A stretch of 64,000 bases of DNA from NCBI GenBank assembly GCA_009667805.1, contig CM019064.1:382616549-382680548 (forward strand), in the 5' to 3' direction. The DNA is from Leptobrachium leishanense. Taxonomy: Eukaryota > Chordata > Amphibia > Anura > Megophryidae. How positions within the stretch are numbered: the first letter of the stretch is position 1; the number at the start of each line of letters is the position of its first letter. The position numbers were made by a program, and so were the translations under genes. This document shows, in pieces, positions 46,441 through 57,738 of this stretch. The notes beneath the pieces were generated by a model that saw only the letters and a list, made by a program, of their open reading frames with translations, did not search any database and was not told the origin of the DNA.

Positions 46441-46924
46441 GGCTACCACACATGGATGATGACCTGATTCAGGGGACCCTGTTCCCACGGGAATTTGCAA
46501 TATATGAGATATACAAGTATTTTGTGAGGTAGGCGCATCCATATCGTTAGGTGTTTTGCCCAAGAACACTCGCTGGTGGCGTCTTCTGAGTAGGATCGGA
46601 TCGTCTTTCTATGATTGTAGAGCAGTGACCTGGTGGTTGGGTTGAACCCGCTTCTCGTAGAGTTGAGACTTCTCCACAGTTGTAATGAAGGCAGGTGCTG
46701 AATGGGATTTTGACTTGCTTCTCCACAGTTGAAGGGTAGAGACGTTACCATTGGACTCCACAGCCGATATTGGGCTGTATTAGATTCTCCATGCAAATTC
46801 GTACACGCAGCGCAATTTTTTTTGCGCGCAGCGTTAAACGTTAACGCACGTAAATTAACGCTGGTATTACGATCTGAGTGCAATTTTTCATCCGTCCGAA
46901 AATATCGCGCGTAAAAAATACGAC

Positions 46925-48020
46925 TAAGAGTGGCTCCATTGAGCCTTGGCTCCAGTGACCTCCCCAAGTGGCATCCTAAGTGGACGTCTAGAGATGATTT
47001 CCTGGAGTTTTATCCAAGTTTTATCCAAGATCCCCTATGCCATCCACCATCACGTTCCCTAATTCCTGTGTCTCCTCTCTCCACAGGTAAGACTTTATCA
47101 CCCATTATCCACAGACACCCACATCTCAACTGATCCCCTGCATACTTTTGCTGGTAAGACTTTATCACCCATTATCCACAGACACCCACATCTCAACTGA
47201 TCCCCTGCATACTTTTGCTGGTAGGACCCCCATCACCCAGTATTCGCAGGCACCCACATTGTAACGTTACCTTGGTCTCTTTTTTTTTATTTATTTATTT
47301 CTGGCTCCTTTCTCCACCATTTGCTTTGCTAATTAGCATGTGAATCTCCTGCCCTATTGACACAGCCCATCCAGCATCAGGTGTTTACCTTTTAACTGCC
47401 TGAATGCAATCAGTCTGCCCTATATAACAGCTAAGAGTGGCTCCATTGAGTCTTGGCTCCAGTTACATCCTCAAGTGGCATCCTAAGTGGACGTCTAGAG
47501 TTGATTTCCTGGAGTTTTATCCAAGTTTTATCCAAGATCCCCTATGCCATCCACCATCACGATCCCTAATTCCTGTGTCTACTCTCTCCACAGGTAAGAC
47601 TTTATCACCCATTATCCACAGACACCCACATCTCAACTGATCCCCTGCATACTTTTGCTGCTAAGACTTTATCACCCATTATCCACAGACACCCTTATCT
47701 CAACTGATCCCCTGCATACTTTTGCTGGTAGGACCCCCATCACCCAGTATTCGCAGGCACCCACATTGTAACGTTACCTTGGTCTCTTTTTTTTTATTTA
47801 TTTATTTCTGGCTCCTTTCTCCACCATTTGCTTTGCTAATTAGCATGTGAATCTCCTGCCCTATTGACACAGCCCATCCAGCATCAGGTGTTTACCTTTT
47901 AACTGCCTGAATGCAATCAGTCTGCCCTATATAACAGCTAAGAGTGGCTCCATTGAGTCTTGGCTCCAGTTACATCCTCAAGTGGCATCCTAAGTGGACG
48001 TCTAGAGTTGATTTCCTGGA
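46925..48020 (+). repeat. 507-bp L2 promoter-like monomers, about 2.2 copies
   Basis: Identical phase points at 46925, 47432 and 47939 (TAAGAGTGGCTCCATTGAG). Each full unit ends with GCTAATTAGCATGTGAATC, an octamer-like site, and CCCTATATAACAGC, a TATA-like box, placed just before the next unit start. Each also carries two or three internal copies of a 68-bp repeat (GTAAGACTTTATCACCCATT). The third unit runs into the ORF region at about 48020. Confidence 0.85.
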
Positions 48021-48086
48021 GTTGCGGGACTGGAGGAAGGAACTGCAAGGCCCACTTTTTACTCTGGGTAAACGCACGTCTATATT

Positions 48087-51000
48087 ATGCTTTCTCTCAC
48101 GCTTCTGCTCTTTACTTCTACCTTTCTCCTTAAATGGAACTCCTGCCCCTCTACCACCGACCCCTACACTATCTGCATCTCTCCCTCCCTCCTCTCGTCC
48201 CACATGATGGCCTCGCATGAGCTCCTTTGTTTCCTCAGAACATGGTCTCCCTCTAACTCTCGTGCTGCCAATCACTCCCACTCCCACAAATCCCATTCCC
48301 ACCTTCTCTTTCTCACCCTCCTGCTGTTACTCTATTCAGGTGACATATCCCCTAACCCTGGCCCCACAACACATCCAATACTTCCCTCTCATCCTATCTC
48401 CATCGCACATAAATCACCTCCCTGCAAGCCCAGCAACCTCATTCCCATAATCCCTCAGCGCCTGTCCTCTTTCTCCTGCGCCCTCTGGAACGCTCGCTCT
48501 GTGTGCAACAAACTCACAGCAATCCATGACCTCTTCCTTTCAAACTCCTTCAACTTCCTAGCTTTAACTGAAACCTGGCTAACTCCCTCTGACACGGCCT
48601 CCATTGCTGCTCTCTCACATGGCGGTCTACACTTGAGCCATACCCCCAGACCGGGTGAGAGAAATGGTGGCGGGGTCGGAATCCTGCTCTCTCCCACCTG
48701 CACCTACCAACATCTCCCTCCACCCCCATCCCTCTCCTTCAAGACACACTGCATCCGCCTGTTCTCTCCTCTGGCTCTCAGGGTGGCAGTCATCTACCGC
48801 CCACCGGGACCAACCTCCCAGTTCTTTGACCACTTTGCTACCTGGCTTTCTCACTTTCTGTCTTCTAATCTTCCATGCCTAATTCTCGGGGACATCAACA
48901 TTCCCTTTGATGATCCTTCCGCCCCTGCTGCCTCCAAACTTCTTTCACTCACGTCCTCCCTTGGACTCACACAATCCTCCCTCCTCCCTACCCACCACGA
49001 TGGTCACGCTATTGACCTTGTCTTTTCCAACCTCTGCTCCATTTCTGAGTTCAACTGTCGCCCTTTCCCCATCTCTGACCACCACCTTCTCTCTTTCAAC
49101 CTATCTGGACTTGCTAAACACCCTGCTCCCCCACCCTGCACACACACTCGCAGAAATCTACATGCTGTGGACCCCCATCAATTCTCCAATCTACTTCACC
49201 ACCTCCCTCACACCTCATCCTTCACCTGCCCTGATGCAGCCACTAATCACTACAACACTACGCTTATCTCTGCTCTAGACACTCTTGCTCCTCTTCGACT
49301 CTGTAAGGCCCCACGCCGCAGGCTTCAGCCCTGGCACACCCTCCAGACTCGCTACCTGCAAAGATGCTTCCGCACTGCAGAGCGTGCCTGGAGGAAATCC
49401 CGCTCTGAAGCTGATTTTGTTCACTTCAAGTTTATTCTCCGGTCATACACCTCTGCCCTCCACTTGGCCAAACAATCCTTCTTCTCATCTCTTATATCTA
49501 CGCTGTCCTCCAACCCTAAACGGCTCTGGTCCACCTTCACTACCCTCCTCTACCCACCTGCACCTCCCCCCACAGCTGCCTTCAGCGCTCAAGACCTGGC
49601 AGACTACTTCCTCAGTAAAACTCTAACTATCAGAAGCAAAAACCCAACACAAGATAGTTATCTGACTCCTCTACTCCCAGAGGTCCCCTCTGCCACATCC
49701 TCCCAGCCACTGAGGAGGAAGTCAATTCCTTATTGTCCTCCTCACATCTCACCATGTGCCCGCTCGACTCCATTCCCTCACATCTAATTCCTCCCCTCTC
49801 CTCCTCCCTCACCCCTGCTCTCACACACATCTTCAACCTATCTCTCTCCACTGGCTCCTTCCCATCCGCCTTCAAACACGTGCTAGTTACCCCTTTACTA
49901 AAGAAACCATCCCTCGATCCCAACTCTCCATCCAACTACCGCCCTGTATCCCTGCTTCCCTTTACCTCTAAGGTCTTAGAAAAACTAGTCTTCAACCGCC
50001 TCTCCCTCTTCCTGTCCTCCAATTCCCTACTTGACCCCCTGCAATCTGGCTTCCGTCCCCTACACTCAACTGAAACTGCCCTCACCAAAGTCACCAACGA
50101 CCTCCTAAATGCTAAAAAACACGGCCACTGTTCTATTCTCATCCTGCTTGACCTCTCGGCTGCTTTTGACACTGTTGACCGACCCCTCCTTCTACAGACC
50201 CTCAACTCTCTGGGTCTCGGTGACACTGCACTTGCTTGGGTTGACTCCTATTTATCCAACAGGTCCTTCTGTGTGTCCTTTGCTGGTAACTCCTCCTCTT
50301 CATTGCCTCTATCTGTTGGTGTACCTCAAGGCTCTGTCCTTGGTCCTCTGCTCTTTTCCATCTACACTTCCTCCCTGGGCAAAATCATCAACAGCTTTGG
50401 CTTTAATTACCACCTCTATGCTGATGACACTCAGATCTACCTCTCTACCCCTGATCTCTCTCCCCCTGTCCTTTCAAAAGTCAGTGACTGTTTATCTGGC
50501 ATCTCCTCCTGGATGGCCTCCCACCACCTAAAGATCAACATGTCAAAGACTGAACTCCTACTTATTCCTCCCTCCAATGCCTCCCCACCTCCTGACTTCT
50601 CTATCACGGTGGAGGGTATCACCATCTCCCCATCAAACCAAGTTCGCTGTCTTGGAGTTAGACTTGACTCTGCTCTTTCCTTCATCCCCCACATCAAGTC
50701 TCTTTCCTCCTCCTGCCGATACCAACTGCGTAATATTTCCAGAATTCGGCCATTTCTTACCGCTGTCACCACAAAACAACTCATACACGCCCTAGTAATC
50801 TCCCGACTCGACTATTGCAATAATCTCTTATCTGGCCTCCCTCTGTCCCGCCTCTCCCCCCTACAATCCATCCTGAACGCCTCCACCAGGCTAATTCACC
50901 TCACCCGCCGCTCTGTCTCTGCCGCTCCCCTCTGCGAGTCCCTTCGGCTCCCCATCCACTGCAGAATTAAGTTCAAAATCCTTATCCTTACCTACAAAAC

Positions 51001-51262
51001 CCTCACTAACTCAGCTCCCCACTACCTGTCCTCACTAATCACCAAATACACCCCAGCCCGCTCCCTAAGGTCAAACAGTGACCTGCGCCTAGCTTCTCCC
51101 CGCATCACCTCTTCCCATGATAGACTACAGGATTTCTCACGCGCAGCCCCCACTCTCTGGAATGCTCTCCCTCGTACTGTCAGACTTTCCCCTAACTTCT
51201 CTTCCTTCAAACGCTCCCTTAAAACGTTCCTATTTAGGGAAGCCTACCACCCAACTCACTGA
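48087..51262 (+). pseudogene. L2 LINE ORF: AP endonuclease and reverse transcriptase
   Basis: Retrotransposition protein that would nick and copy at the target. The first part (48087 to about 49700) has a hydrophobic LLFLTLLLLLYS followed by GDISPNPGP, a 2A-like string, at about 48342-48365. The endonuclease comes next with WNARSVCN, ALTETWLTPSD, GDINIPFD and ISDHHLLSFN. Near 49690-49710 a one-base shift moves the frame; RT follows with [45 protein letters not shown] and [10 protein letters not shown], then the C-terminal part ending at 51262 ([16 protein letters not shown]). The single frameshift is the only lesion, so the copy is young. Met at 48207 is an alternative start. Confidence 0.93.
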
Positions 51263-51619
51263 CGCAACCACTCTCTCACCTTACAGTCCTCTCCTCCTGT
51301 TTCCAACCCCAACCCTCCCAGTTTGTGAGTTCCTACGGGAATAGAGCCCTCATCTCCTCCTGTAATGTTTGTCAAATGTTGTTCAATGTATTGTAACCCT
51401 GTCTATACTGTGCCTATTGTACAGCGCTGCGGAATATGCTGGCGCTTTATAAATAAAGAATAATAATAATAATAATACGAGCGAAAACGAGCGCAAATTA
51501 ACGCTGCGTGCAGGACCGGTGCTAAGACTTTTGGCACCCTAGGCAAAAAACTATTTTGGCTCCCCCCCCTGACCACTCCAGCCCATTCCATTTTCACGCT
51601 TTTCATGCCGCGCACAATG

Positions 51620-51860
51620 CTTTATAACAATAGAACTCACAATAATGTGCAGTATGTACGAGCGTATCACCAAGCTGCAGAGCATTAAAACTCACAATAA
51701 TGTGTGTGTACGAGCGTATCACTGAGCTGCACAGCAATAAAACTCACAGTAATGTGTGATGTGTATGAACGTATCACAGAGCTGCACAGCAATAAAACTC
51801 ACAGTAATGTGCGGTGTGTATGAGCGTATCACAGAGCTCCACAGCAATAAAACTCCGTTA
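51620..51860 (+). repeat. 60-bp tandem repeat, array 2
   Basis: About four units with GAGCTGCACAGCAATAAAAC and TCACAGTAATGTG; reverse orientation relative to 4398-4545. Confidence 0.85.
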
Positions 51861-52929
51861 TGTGTGGAATGTATGAGTTGCCTGTGTGTGATGTGAGTTG
51901 CAAACCTAAAAGACAAAAAAACAATGTGTGGGGTGATAGGGGGGAAAGAGAGAGAGGGAGAGAAATATACATGTATACTATACGTATACATAAACATGCC
52001 CTTCCTTTTCACCTTTCATGTCAGCTCCATTCACCCCAAACCTTAAATCAGCCCTTTAACCCCCAAATCAGCCTCTCTTAGTCTGAACCAGAATTCAGCT
52101 CCTTTCATCTCTAAATAAGCCTCCTTCAAACCAAACTTCCTCACCCTTTACACAGGCAGTACACTGTATACAGGCAAGAAGGGGGGCAGAAAGGGGTGAG
52201 TGAGGGTGACAAGGAAAGGGAGAGAGGGAAGGAGAAAAGAGGTGAAAGAGTTAGAAAAGAGGAGAGTTGGGAGAAAATGGGATGTGGAGAGGGAGAAAAG
52301 GGCAGAGGGAGGAGAAGAGTGAGGAAGGAAGAGAGAGAATGGAAGAGAGTGAGAGGGATGTAAATGGGGAGAGGGAGAAAACTGGAGAGAGGGGAAAGGA
52401 GGGGAGAGAGAGAGAGAGAGAGGGGGAAAGGAGGAGAGAGAGGGGAAAGGAGGAGAGAGAGGGGGAAAGGAGGAGAGAGAGGGGGAAAGGAGGAGAGAGA
52501 GGGGGGAAAGGAGGAGAGAGAGGGGGGAAAGGAGGAGAGAAAGGGGGAAAGGAGGAGAGAGTGAGAGAGAGAGGGGGGAAAAGAGGAAAGAGAGAGAGGG
52601 GGAAAGGAGGAGAGAGACTCTATCTGCCATATTTATGGAGTCTTCCTTTTGGGCTCTGCCCCTTCTATCATTTCCCAAGCCATTTTTTGGCACTAGTTTG
52701 TCCATTCATAAAAATGTGAACTATTCCCTATACACACAAGACAAGGTGACTGGTAGTAGAGAAAGGGTTAAGGTTTGCTTGACACACACGGTTTAGCATA
52801 ATTGTTTAGTTGCTTCGCCACAAACAAATGGCATCAAAGGTCATCAAACAGCATGAAAAATGTTTCTAACTATCAGGCTGTTGATGGTTGACATTTTATT
52901 CCACTGTGTTAAGAACCTGTTATATAATG
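51861..52929. repeat. Purine-rich (GGAGAGAGAGGGG)n region and flanks
   Basis: From about 52150 to 52615 the plus strand is almost all G and A, with units GGAAAGGAGGAGAGAGAGG. The long ORFs on both strands (Arg/Glu/Gly or Ser/Pro/Leu-rich) come from this composition. Nothing else is seen in 52616-52929. Confidence 0.85.
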
Positions 52930-52934
52930 TACAC

Positions 52935-53098
52935 CAGGCCTCAAAATTTCCACTCGCCTGCTCGCCTTTGGCGAGTGGAAATTACATGAGGGCGAGTAGG
53001 AATGCAGAGGCAGGGCAGGATAAGGGGTTAGGTGGGGCAACTAGTGGCGAGTAACTCTTAAGGCCTGGCTAGTAGCTTGGGACTTTAAATTTTGAGCC
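52935..53098. mobile_element. MITE with AGGCCTCAAAATTT ends
   Basis: Inverted ends CAGGCCTCAAAATTTCC and, in reverse, CAAGGCTCAAAATTTAAAG. It has an internal hairpin (CCACTCGCC...GGCGAGTGG). No ORF. Confidence 0.65.
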
Positions 53099-53437
53099 TT
53101 GATGTACACTGTCTACTTGGTCTTCTTTAAAAAATAATAACAATTAAATGGACATGCACGACTAGAATTTTTTTAAATTCACAGTTAGACACGTTTATAC
53201 CAATAGACAAATTAGAATAAATCAAAAGTTTTAAGAATGTTTAAAACATGTTTATTTTCTTGCTTTAACCTCTGTCATTTCCTCTTCTCTGGTGACGCCC
53301 CTCAGCTAGGGGCGTTTCTTCAGCTCCTATTTCCTGAATATCCCCACCTCCTCCTCGCCTACTACTCCACGCATTACCCCACCCATCAAAGCTTCACATG
53401 AACTAGCACAAGCTCTGCAAGTGAAACCCTGTACACC

Positions 53438-53585
53438 AGTGTTGCCCAAACCTGTCCTCAGGACCCTCAACCAGGCCAGATTTTGCAGGTTACCTTGGGA
53501 AAATGCAGACTGAATCCTGCAATCACTGAGCAGTGAATCATATCACCTGTGCTGTGCTTCAGATATCTGGAAAAAGTGCCCGAGT
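53438..53585. mobile_element. MITE related to 39708-39865
   Basis: Starts CAGTGTTGCCCAAACCTGTC and shares GCAGACTGAATCCTGCAATC (reverse sense in the other copy). The right end is decayed. Confidence 0.6.
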
Positions 53586-53880
53586 GCCCAATGAGTCAGT
53601 CCGCCCCTGCCCACACAGTCACTGACTCTCACACTCTATCTTGTGCTGTTTGTCCCTTGTGTGCGCTCTCTCTCGCGCTATCTGTGCCTTTTCTTGCACT
53701 CTCACTGCAACATTTCTTGCACTCACTGCTTTTTCTTGCATTCGCTCTCTCTTGCTGCGCATTTTATTGCGCTCTGCTTTTTCTTGCGCTCTCTGTTTTT
53801 TCTTGCTCTCTCGTTTTTTCTTGCGCTCTCACTTTTTCTTGCTAAATGCGACTACTGTCTCATTCAAAAGGCACTGCATG
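53586..53880. other. Degenerate TTTTTCTTGC-type repeat
   Basis: Units around GCGCTCTCTG and TTTTTCTTGC repeat imperfectly at about 53690-53845. Translations are hydrophobic by composition and not supported as a gene. Confidence 0.5.
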
Positions 53881-53970
53881 TTTTTATTTATTTATTTATA
53901 AAGTATTTTACCAGGAAGGATACATTGAGATTTCTCTCGTTTTAAAGTATGTCCTGGGTTCAAGAACATT
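53881..53970 (-). mobile_element. LINE/SINE tail fragment
   Basis: Same tail as at 28834 (TTTATTTATTTATAAAG, TTTTACCAGGAAGGATACA), minus orientation. Confidence 0.8.
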
Positions 53971-54489
53971 GAATTGTTACAGTCGTTACAGAATACAAAG
54001 TAATACAATGACAAAGTGTGCATGTCCCTTTTAAGTAGTAAAGGAAAAAATAAACCTATCGCAGCAGCTAATCGAATATCTGGGTTATGTCAGGCCAGGA
54101 ATGTCACAAACATGATTTAAGTTAAAATATTGGGATATGGTCCATCCAGAACAAAGGCTGGTTTTTATTATTGATGGGAGGGAGTAACTGACCTACACTG
54201 ACCCCCGATAACATGTTACTGGTTTTCAAAGAAATTCATAAAATAAGGTAAGGCAAATTCCAACTCTGCATCCTATAGCTCATGTTCTCTTGGCCGAATT
54301 AAGAAGATTTAGGGCTGGATTCGAAGTAGCAATTGGAATAGTCTATCTACATCAGGTTTCAGACCTTATCGGTGATTAATGTGATATCAGCGTAACAAAA
54401 TCCGCCCTAATTGTATCCAAGAATCTATTAAGCTGGCTTCTATACCTTTTTAAAGACTGTCTTTACATCTAATTTTAGTTTTTTTATGT
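53971..54489. other. No gene recognised
   Basis: No coding or repeat signal that I can name. Confidence 0.4.
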
Positions 54490-54620
54490 AGGGAATTTAG
54501 ACTGTGAGCTCTTGAGCAGGGTTCTCTCTCCTACTGTTCTGTGTGTTTAATGTGTATGTATATTTTTTATTCTCTCACCCATTGTACAGCACTACGGAAC
54601 TTGTTAGCGCTTTATAAGTA
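54490..54620 (+). mobile_element. L2-type LINE 3' tail fragment
   Basis: Reads TTAGACTGTGAGCTCTTGAG ... TACAGCACTACGGAACTTG and ends GCGCTTTATAAGTA. Confidence 0.75.
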
Positions 54621-54655
54621 CCTGTAACTGTATAATGTTTCCATATAAGTATTAG

Positions 54656-54865
54656 TGCTGGCTGGGTGGAGTAGAGGTAACATCACTGCTCTGCATGGAG
54701 AGAGCCTGTGGAGTCATGGGTTCAATCCCAGCGATCAACCTCTCCAGTAAGTGTCCTTGGGCAAGACACCCAACGGTACATACTCGCCACCCAGGACATA
54801 CTTGAAAACGAGAGAAATCTCAATGTATCCTTCCTGGTAAAATCCTTTCTCAAAAAAAAATAATA
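54656..54865 (+). mobile_element. tRNA-derived SINE sharing a LINE tail
   Basis: The head carries a B-box-like GGGTTCAATCCC (about 54719-54730) and an A-box-like TGGAGTAGAGG about 45 bp before it. The 3' part (CCCAGGACATACTTGAAAAC to CCTTCCTGGTAAAATCC) is the tail of the LINE family at 28834 and 57738, followed by poly-A. This fits a SINE mobilised by that LINE. Confidence 0.7.
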
Positions 54866-55375
54866 TACGTCCGTGATAGTGGACGTTCCTTCCACTCTGA
54901 CACCCGTCTGGCCACCTCGCTTAGTGCACTCAGTGGGCTCAGCGCTGCAAGGCTCGATCCTATGGAGAGTCGTGTTTTGCAGCTCCGTCAACGTCTGTCC
55001 TAGCACTTTGCCGGAGAGGCTTGGATAACGGACGCTTGTTGCGCACGCATTTCGTGCACAAGCATGTGACCGGCCCCATTGCAGCATCAAAACGCTGCGA
55101 CGGACGCCAGTAAACACGTCAGTATGGGCGCAGATAGCATGCTCGTCTGTTGCTGGCCTAAACATGCTTGAAGCTCTCATTGTATCATCATCATCACCAC
55201 CCACCAGCCTAGTGATTTACATGAAAACTAATGTTGAAAAGCTTTTTAGGGCTAAGTGTGTTTAGGATTCTGGAATCTAGGGGCTAGTGGATAAGGTTAA
55301 AAGATATTTAAATTTATGGATGGAGTATCCAGTATCCAAGGCACTGCAAACTATAACTTACAAACTCCTCATACC
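54866..55375. other. No gene recognised
   Basis: CpG-containing unique-looking sequence to about 55150, then AT-rich DNA. No supported ORF. Confidence 0.4.
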
Positions 55376-55660
55376 AGGGGCGGATCGAGGGGGGCAACGG
55401 GGCAATTGCCCCCACTCCCGAGAAAATATTGCCGCGTGCTTCTGGTCCTGCGAGCGGCCGTCGGCATGAAGTTCGGCTGCTCGCCTGGGATCCACAAGCT
55501 GTGATCTCACAAGATCGCGGAGTTCAAGAGATCTCGTGAACGCCGGGATCTTGCGAGACGAGACCGCGGCTTCTGCATGGTTCCCAGGCGAGCGGCAGAG
55601 CTTCATGCCGATGGCTGCTCGCAAGAACAGAAGCACTCGGAGGGGCCTGGCCTGGCAGGA
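55376..55660. mobile_element. Foldback MITE with GGGGCGGATC end
   Basis: Starts CCAGGGGCGGATCGAGG. An imperfect inverted repeat pairs about 55431-55500 with about 55560-55645 (CGGCATGAAG...GCTCGCCTGGGA against TCCCAGGCGAGCGGC...CTTCATGCCG). No ORF. Confidence 0.65.
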
Positions 55661-55674
55661 GACCGCTTGGACCA

Positions 55675-55748
55675 CGTGAGCTGGGGCCAATATATATATA
55701 TATCCATGTGAGCTGGGGGCAGTATATAAAATGTGAGCTGGGGCAATA
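55675..55748. repeat. GTGAGCTGGGGGCAATATATA minisatellite, left part
   Basis: About three units. The array continues at 57739-57840; the Tc1 and LINE copies split it. Confidence 0.8.
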
Positions 55749-55750
55749 TA

Positions 55751-56988
55751 CACTATATTGCCAAAAGTATTCACTCACCTGCCTTGACTCGCATATGAAC
55801 TTAAGTGACATCCCATTCCTAATCCATAGGGTTCAATATGACGTCGGTCCACCCTTTGCAGCTATAACAGCTTCAACTCTTCTGGGAAGGCTGTCCACAA
55901 GGGTTAGGAGTGTGTTTATGGGAATTTTTGGCCATTCTTCCAGAAGCGCATTTGTGAGGTCACACACTGATGTTGGACAAGAAGGCCTGGCTCTCAGTCT
56001 CCGCTCGAATTCATCCCAAAGGTGTTCTATTGGGTTGAGGTCAGGACTCTGTGCAGGCCAGTCAAGTTCATCCACACCAGACTCTGTCATCCATGTCTTT
56101 ATGGACCTTGCTTTGTGCACTGGTGCACAGTCATGTTGGAAGAGGAAGGGGCCAGCTCCAAACTGTTCCCACAAAGTTGGGAGCATGGAATTGTCCAAAA
56201 TGTCTTGGTATGCTGAAGCATTCAGAGTTCCTTTCACTGGAACTAAGGGGCCAAGCCCAGCTCCTGAAAAACAACCCCACACCATAATCCCCCCTCCACC
56301 AAACTTTACACTTGGCACAATGCAGTCAGACAAGTACCGTTCTCCTGGCAACCGCCAAACCCAGACTCGTCCATCAGATTGCCAGATGGAGAAGCACGAT
56401 TCATCACTCCAGAGAACGCGTCTCCACTGCTCTAGAGTCCAGTGGCGGCGTGCTTTACACCACTGCATCCGACGCTTTGCATTGCACTTGGTGATGTATG
56501 GCTTGGATGCAGCTGCTCGGCCATGGAAATCTATTCCATGAAGCTCTCTGCGCACTGTTCTTGAGTTAATCTGAAGGCCACATGAAGTTTGGAGGTCTGT
56601 AGCAATTGACTCTGCAGAAAGTTGGCGACCTCTTCACACTATGCGCCTCAGCATCTGCTGACCCCGCTACGTCAGTTTACGTGGCCTACCACTTCGTGGC
56701 TGAGTTGCTGTCGTTCCCAAACACTTCCACGTTCTTATAATACAGCTGAGAGTTGACTGTGGAATATTTGGGAGCGAGGAAATTTCACGACTGGATTTGT
56801 TGCACAGGTGGCATCCTATCACAGTTCCATGCTGGAATTCACTGAGCTCCATTCTTTCACAAATGTTTGAAAAAACTGTCTGCATGCCTAGGTGCTTGAT
56901 TTTATACACCTGTGGCCATGGAAGTGATTGGAACACCTGATTCTGATTATTTGAATGGGTGAACGAATACTTTTGGCTAGGTGTCCTG
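55751..56988 (-). mobile_element. Tc1-type transposon
   Basis: A 1238-bp element flanked by TA at 55749-55750 and 56989-56990. The ends, CACTATATTGCCAAAAGTATTC and, in reverse, CACCTAGCCAAAAGTATTCG, are inverted repeats with the same core. It carries a broken transposase on the minus strand and is of the Tc1 group common in fish and frogs. Confidence 0.92.
55833..56856 (-). pseudogene. Tc1 transposase (DD34E)
   Basis: Cut-and-paste transposase. The N-terminal part (MELSEFQHGTVIGCHLCN, Met at about 56852) is a helix-turn-helix DNA-binding region ending in the GRPRKLT motif near 56670. Two in-frame TAG stops follow, near 56665 and 56640, within the second DNA-binding domain. The catalytic domain from 56555 has [10 protein letters not shown] (first Asp), [11 protein letters not shown] (second Asp) and [20 protein letters not shown] (Glu), matching DD34E spacing, and ends at 55833. 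All parts are in the same frame, so the two stops are the main lesions. Confidence 0.92.
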
Positions 56989-56990
56989 TA

Positions 56991-57738
56991 CAGAAACAAA
57001 TCAAGCCTAAGCCCCGCGGTAAGAAAGCAGATTGTACAGCAAATGCTTATGCCAGCATTTGAATATGGAGATGTAGTGTATGCAGCCGCTCCGCAAACAC
57101 ACCTGCATAAACTTACTACATTGTATAACTCATTCTGCTGCTTTGTGCTAGAGTGTAACTACATGACCCACCATTGTGACATGTCAAAGTGCTAAACTGA
57201 CCGTCGCTGGAATCCAGACGCACTCTTCACCTTTCCAACCTGGTGTTTAAGAGCTTTTCTGGGAAGCTACCACAGTACTTGAATAGGCTGCTTCCCCCAG
57301 CATTTCCCTCATCCTATAACCTCCGATCCAGGACCTGCACCTTACTTTCAATACCACAATACAAAAAGAAAGTGTCTCGATCCTCATTTTCTTACCATGC
57401 ACCAAAATTATGGAGTAACCTCCCAGACGCCATCAAATCTTCCCCAGTCTAAAGTCACTTAAAAGCTCCCTATTAACATACCTCAGTACTGAATGCACCT
57501 GTAAACATGTAACATAGTGACTATATACAGAATACACCTGTAAACATGTAACATGAATATATTTATTTTTGTTAATCTGTATATTTGTGCAATTTCTTTT
57601 TAATATTTTGCATTTTATTACTTTTGTATTTCTGTAACACTGTAACAATTCAATGTTCTTGAACCCAGGAAATACTTGAAAACGAGAGAAATCTCAATGT
57701 GTCCTTCCTGGTAAAATCTTTTATAAATAAATAAATAT
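56991..57738 (+). pseudogene. L2/CR1-group LINE 3' fragment
   Basis: The plus-strand frame has LYRNKSSLSPAVRKQIVQQM, then FEYGDVVYAAAPQTHLHKL, with a stop and frame change near 57190, then FKSFSGKLPQYLNRLLPP and NLPDAIKSS. The tail CCTTCCTGGTAAAATC plus TTTATAAATAAATAAA ends at 57738. Same family as 28834-31200. It is 5' truncated and abuts the Tc1 element. Confidence 0.85.

Larger units (their letters stand above)
46924..51473 (+). mobile_element. Full-length L2 LINE with 5' tandem monomers
   Basis: The element begins CTAAGAGTGGCTCC and ends with the L2 tail CTGGCGCTTTATAAATAAAG plus (AAT)n. AATACGA lies at 46917-46923 and 51474-51480, a 7-bp duplication. It has 5' repeats of 507 bp, an endonuclease-RT ORF with a single frameshift, and a complete 3' end. 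It inserted into a palindrome-rich DNA transposon relic (GCGCAGCGTTAA near 46825, TTAACGCTGCG near 51495). Confidence 0.85.

Noticed and set aside
52148..52719. Ser/Pro/Leu-rich and Arg/Glu/Gly-rich ORFs on opposite strands
   Set aside because: Both come from a purine-rich simple repeat with no stop codons by composition.
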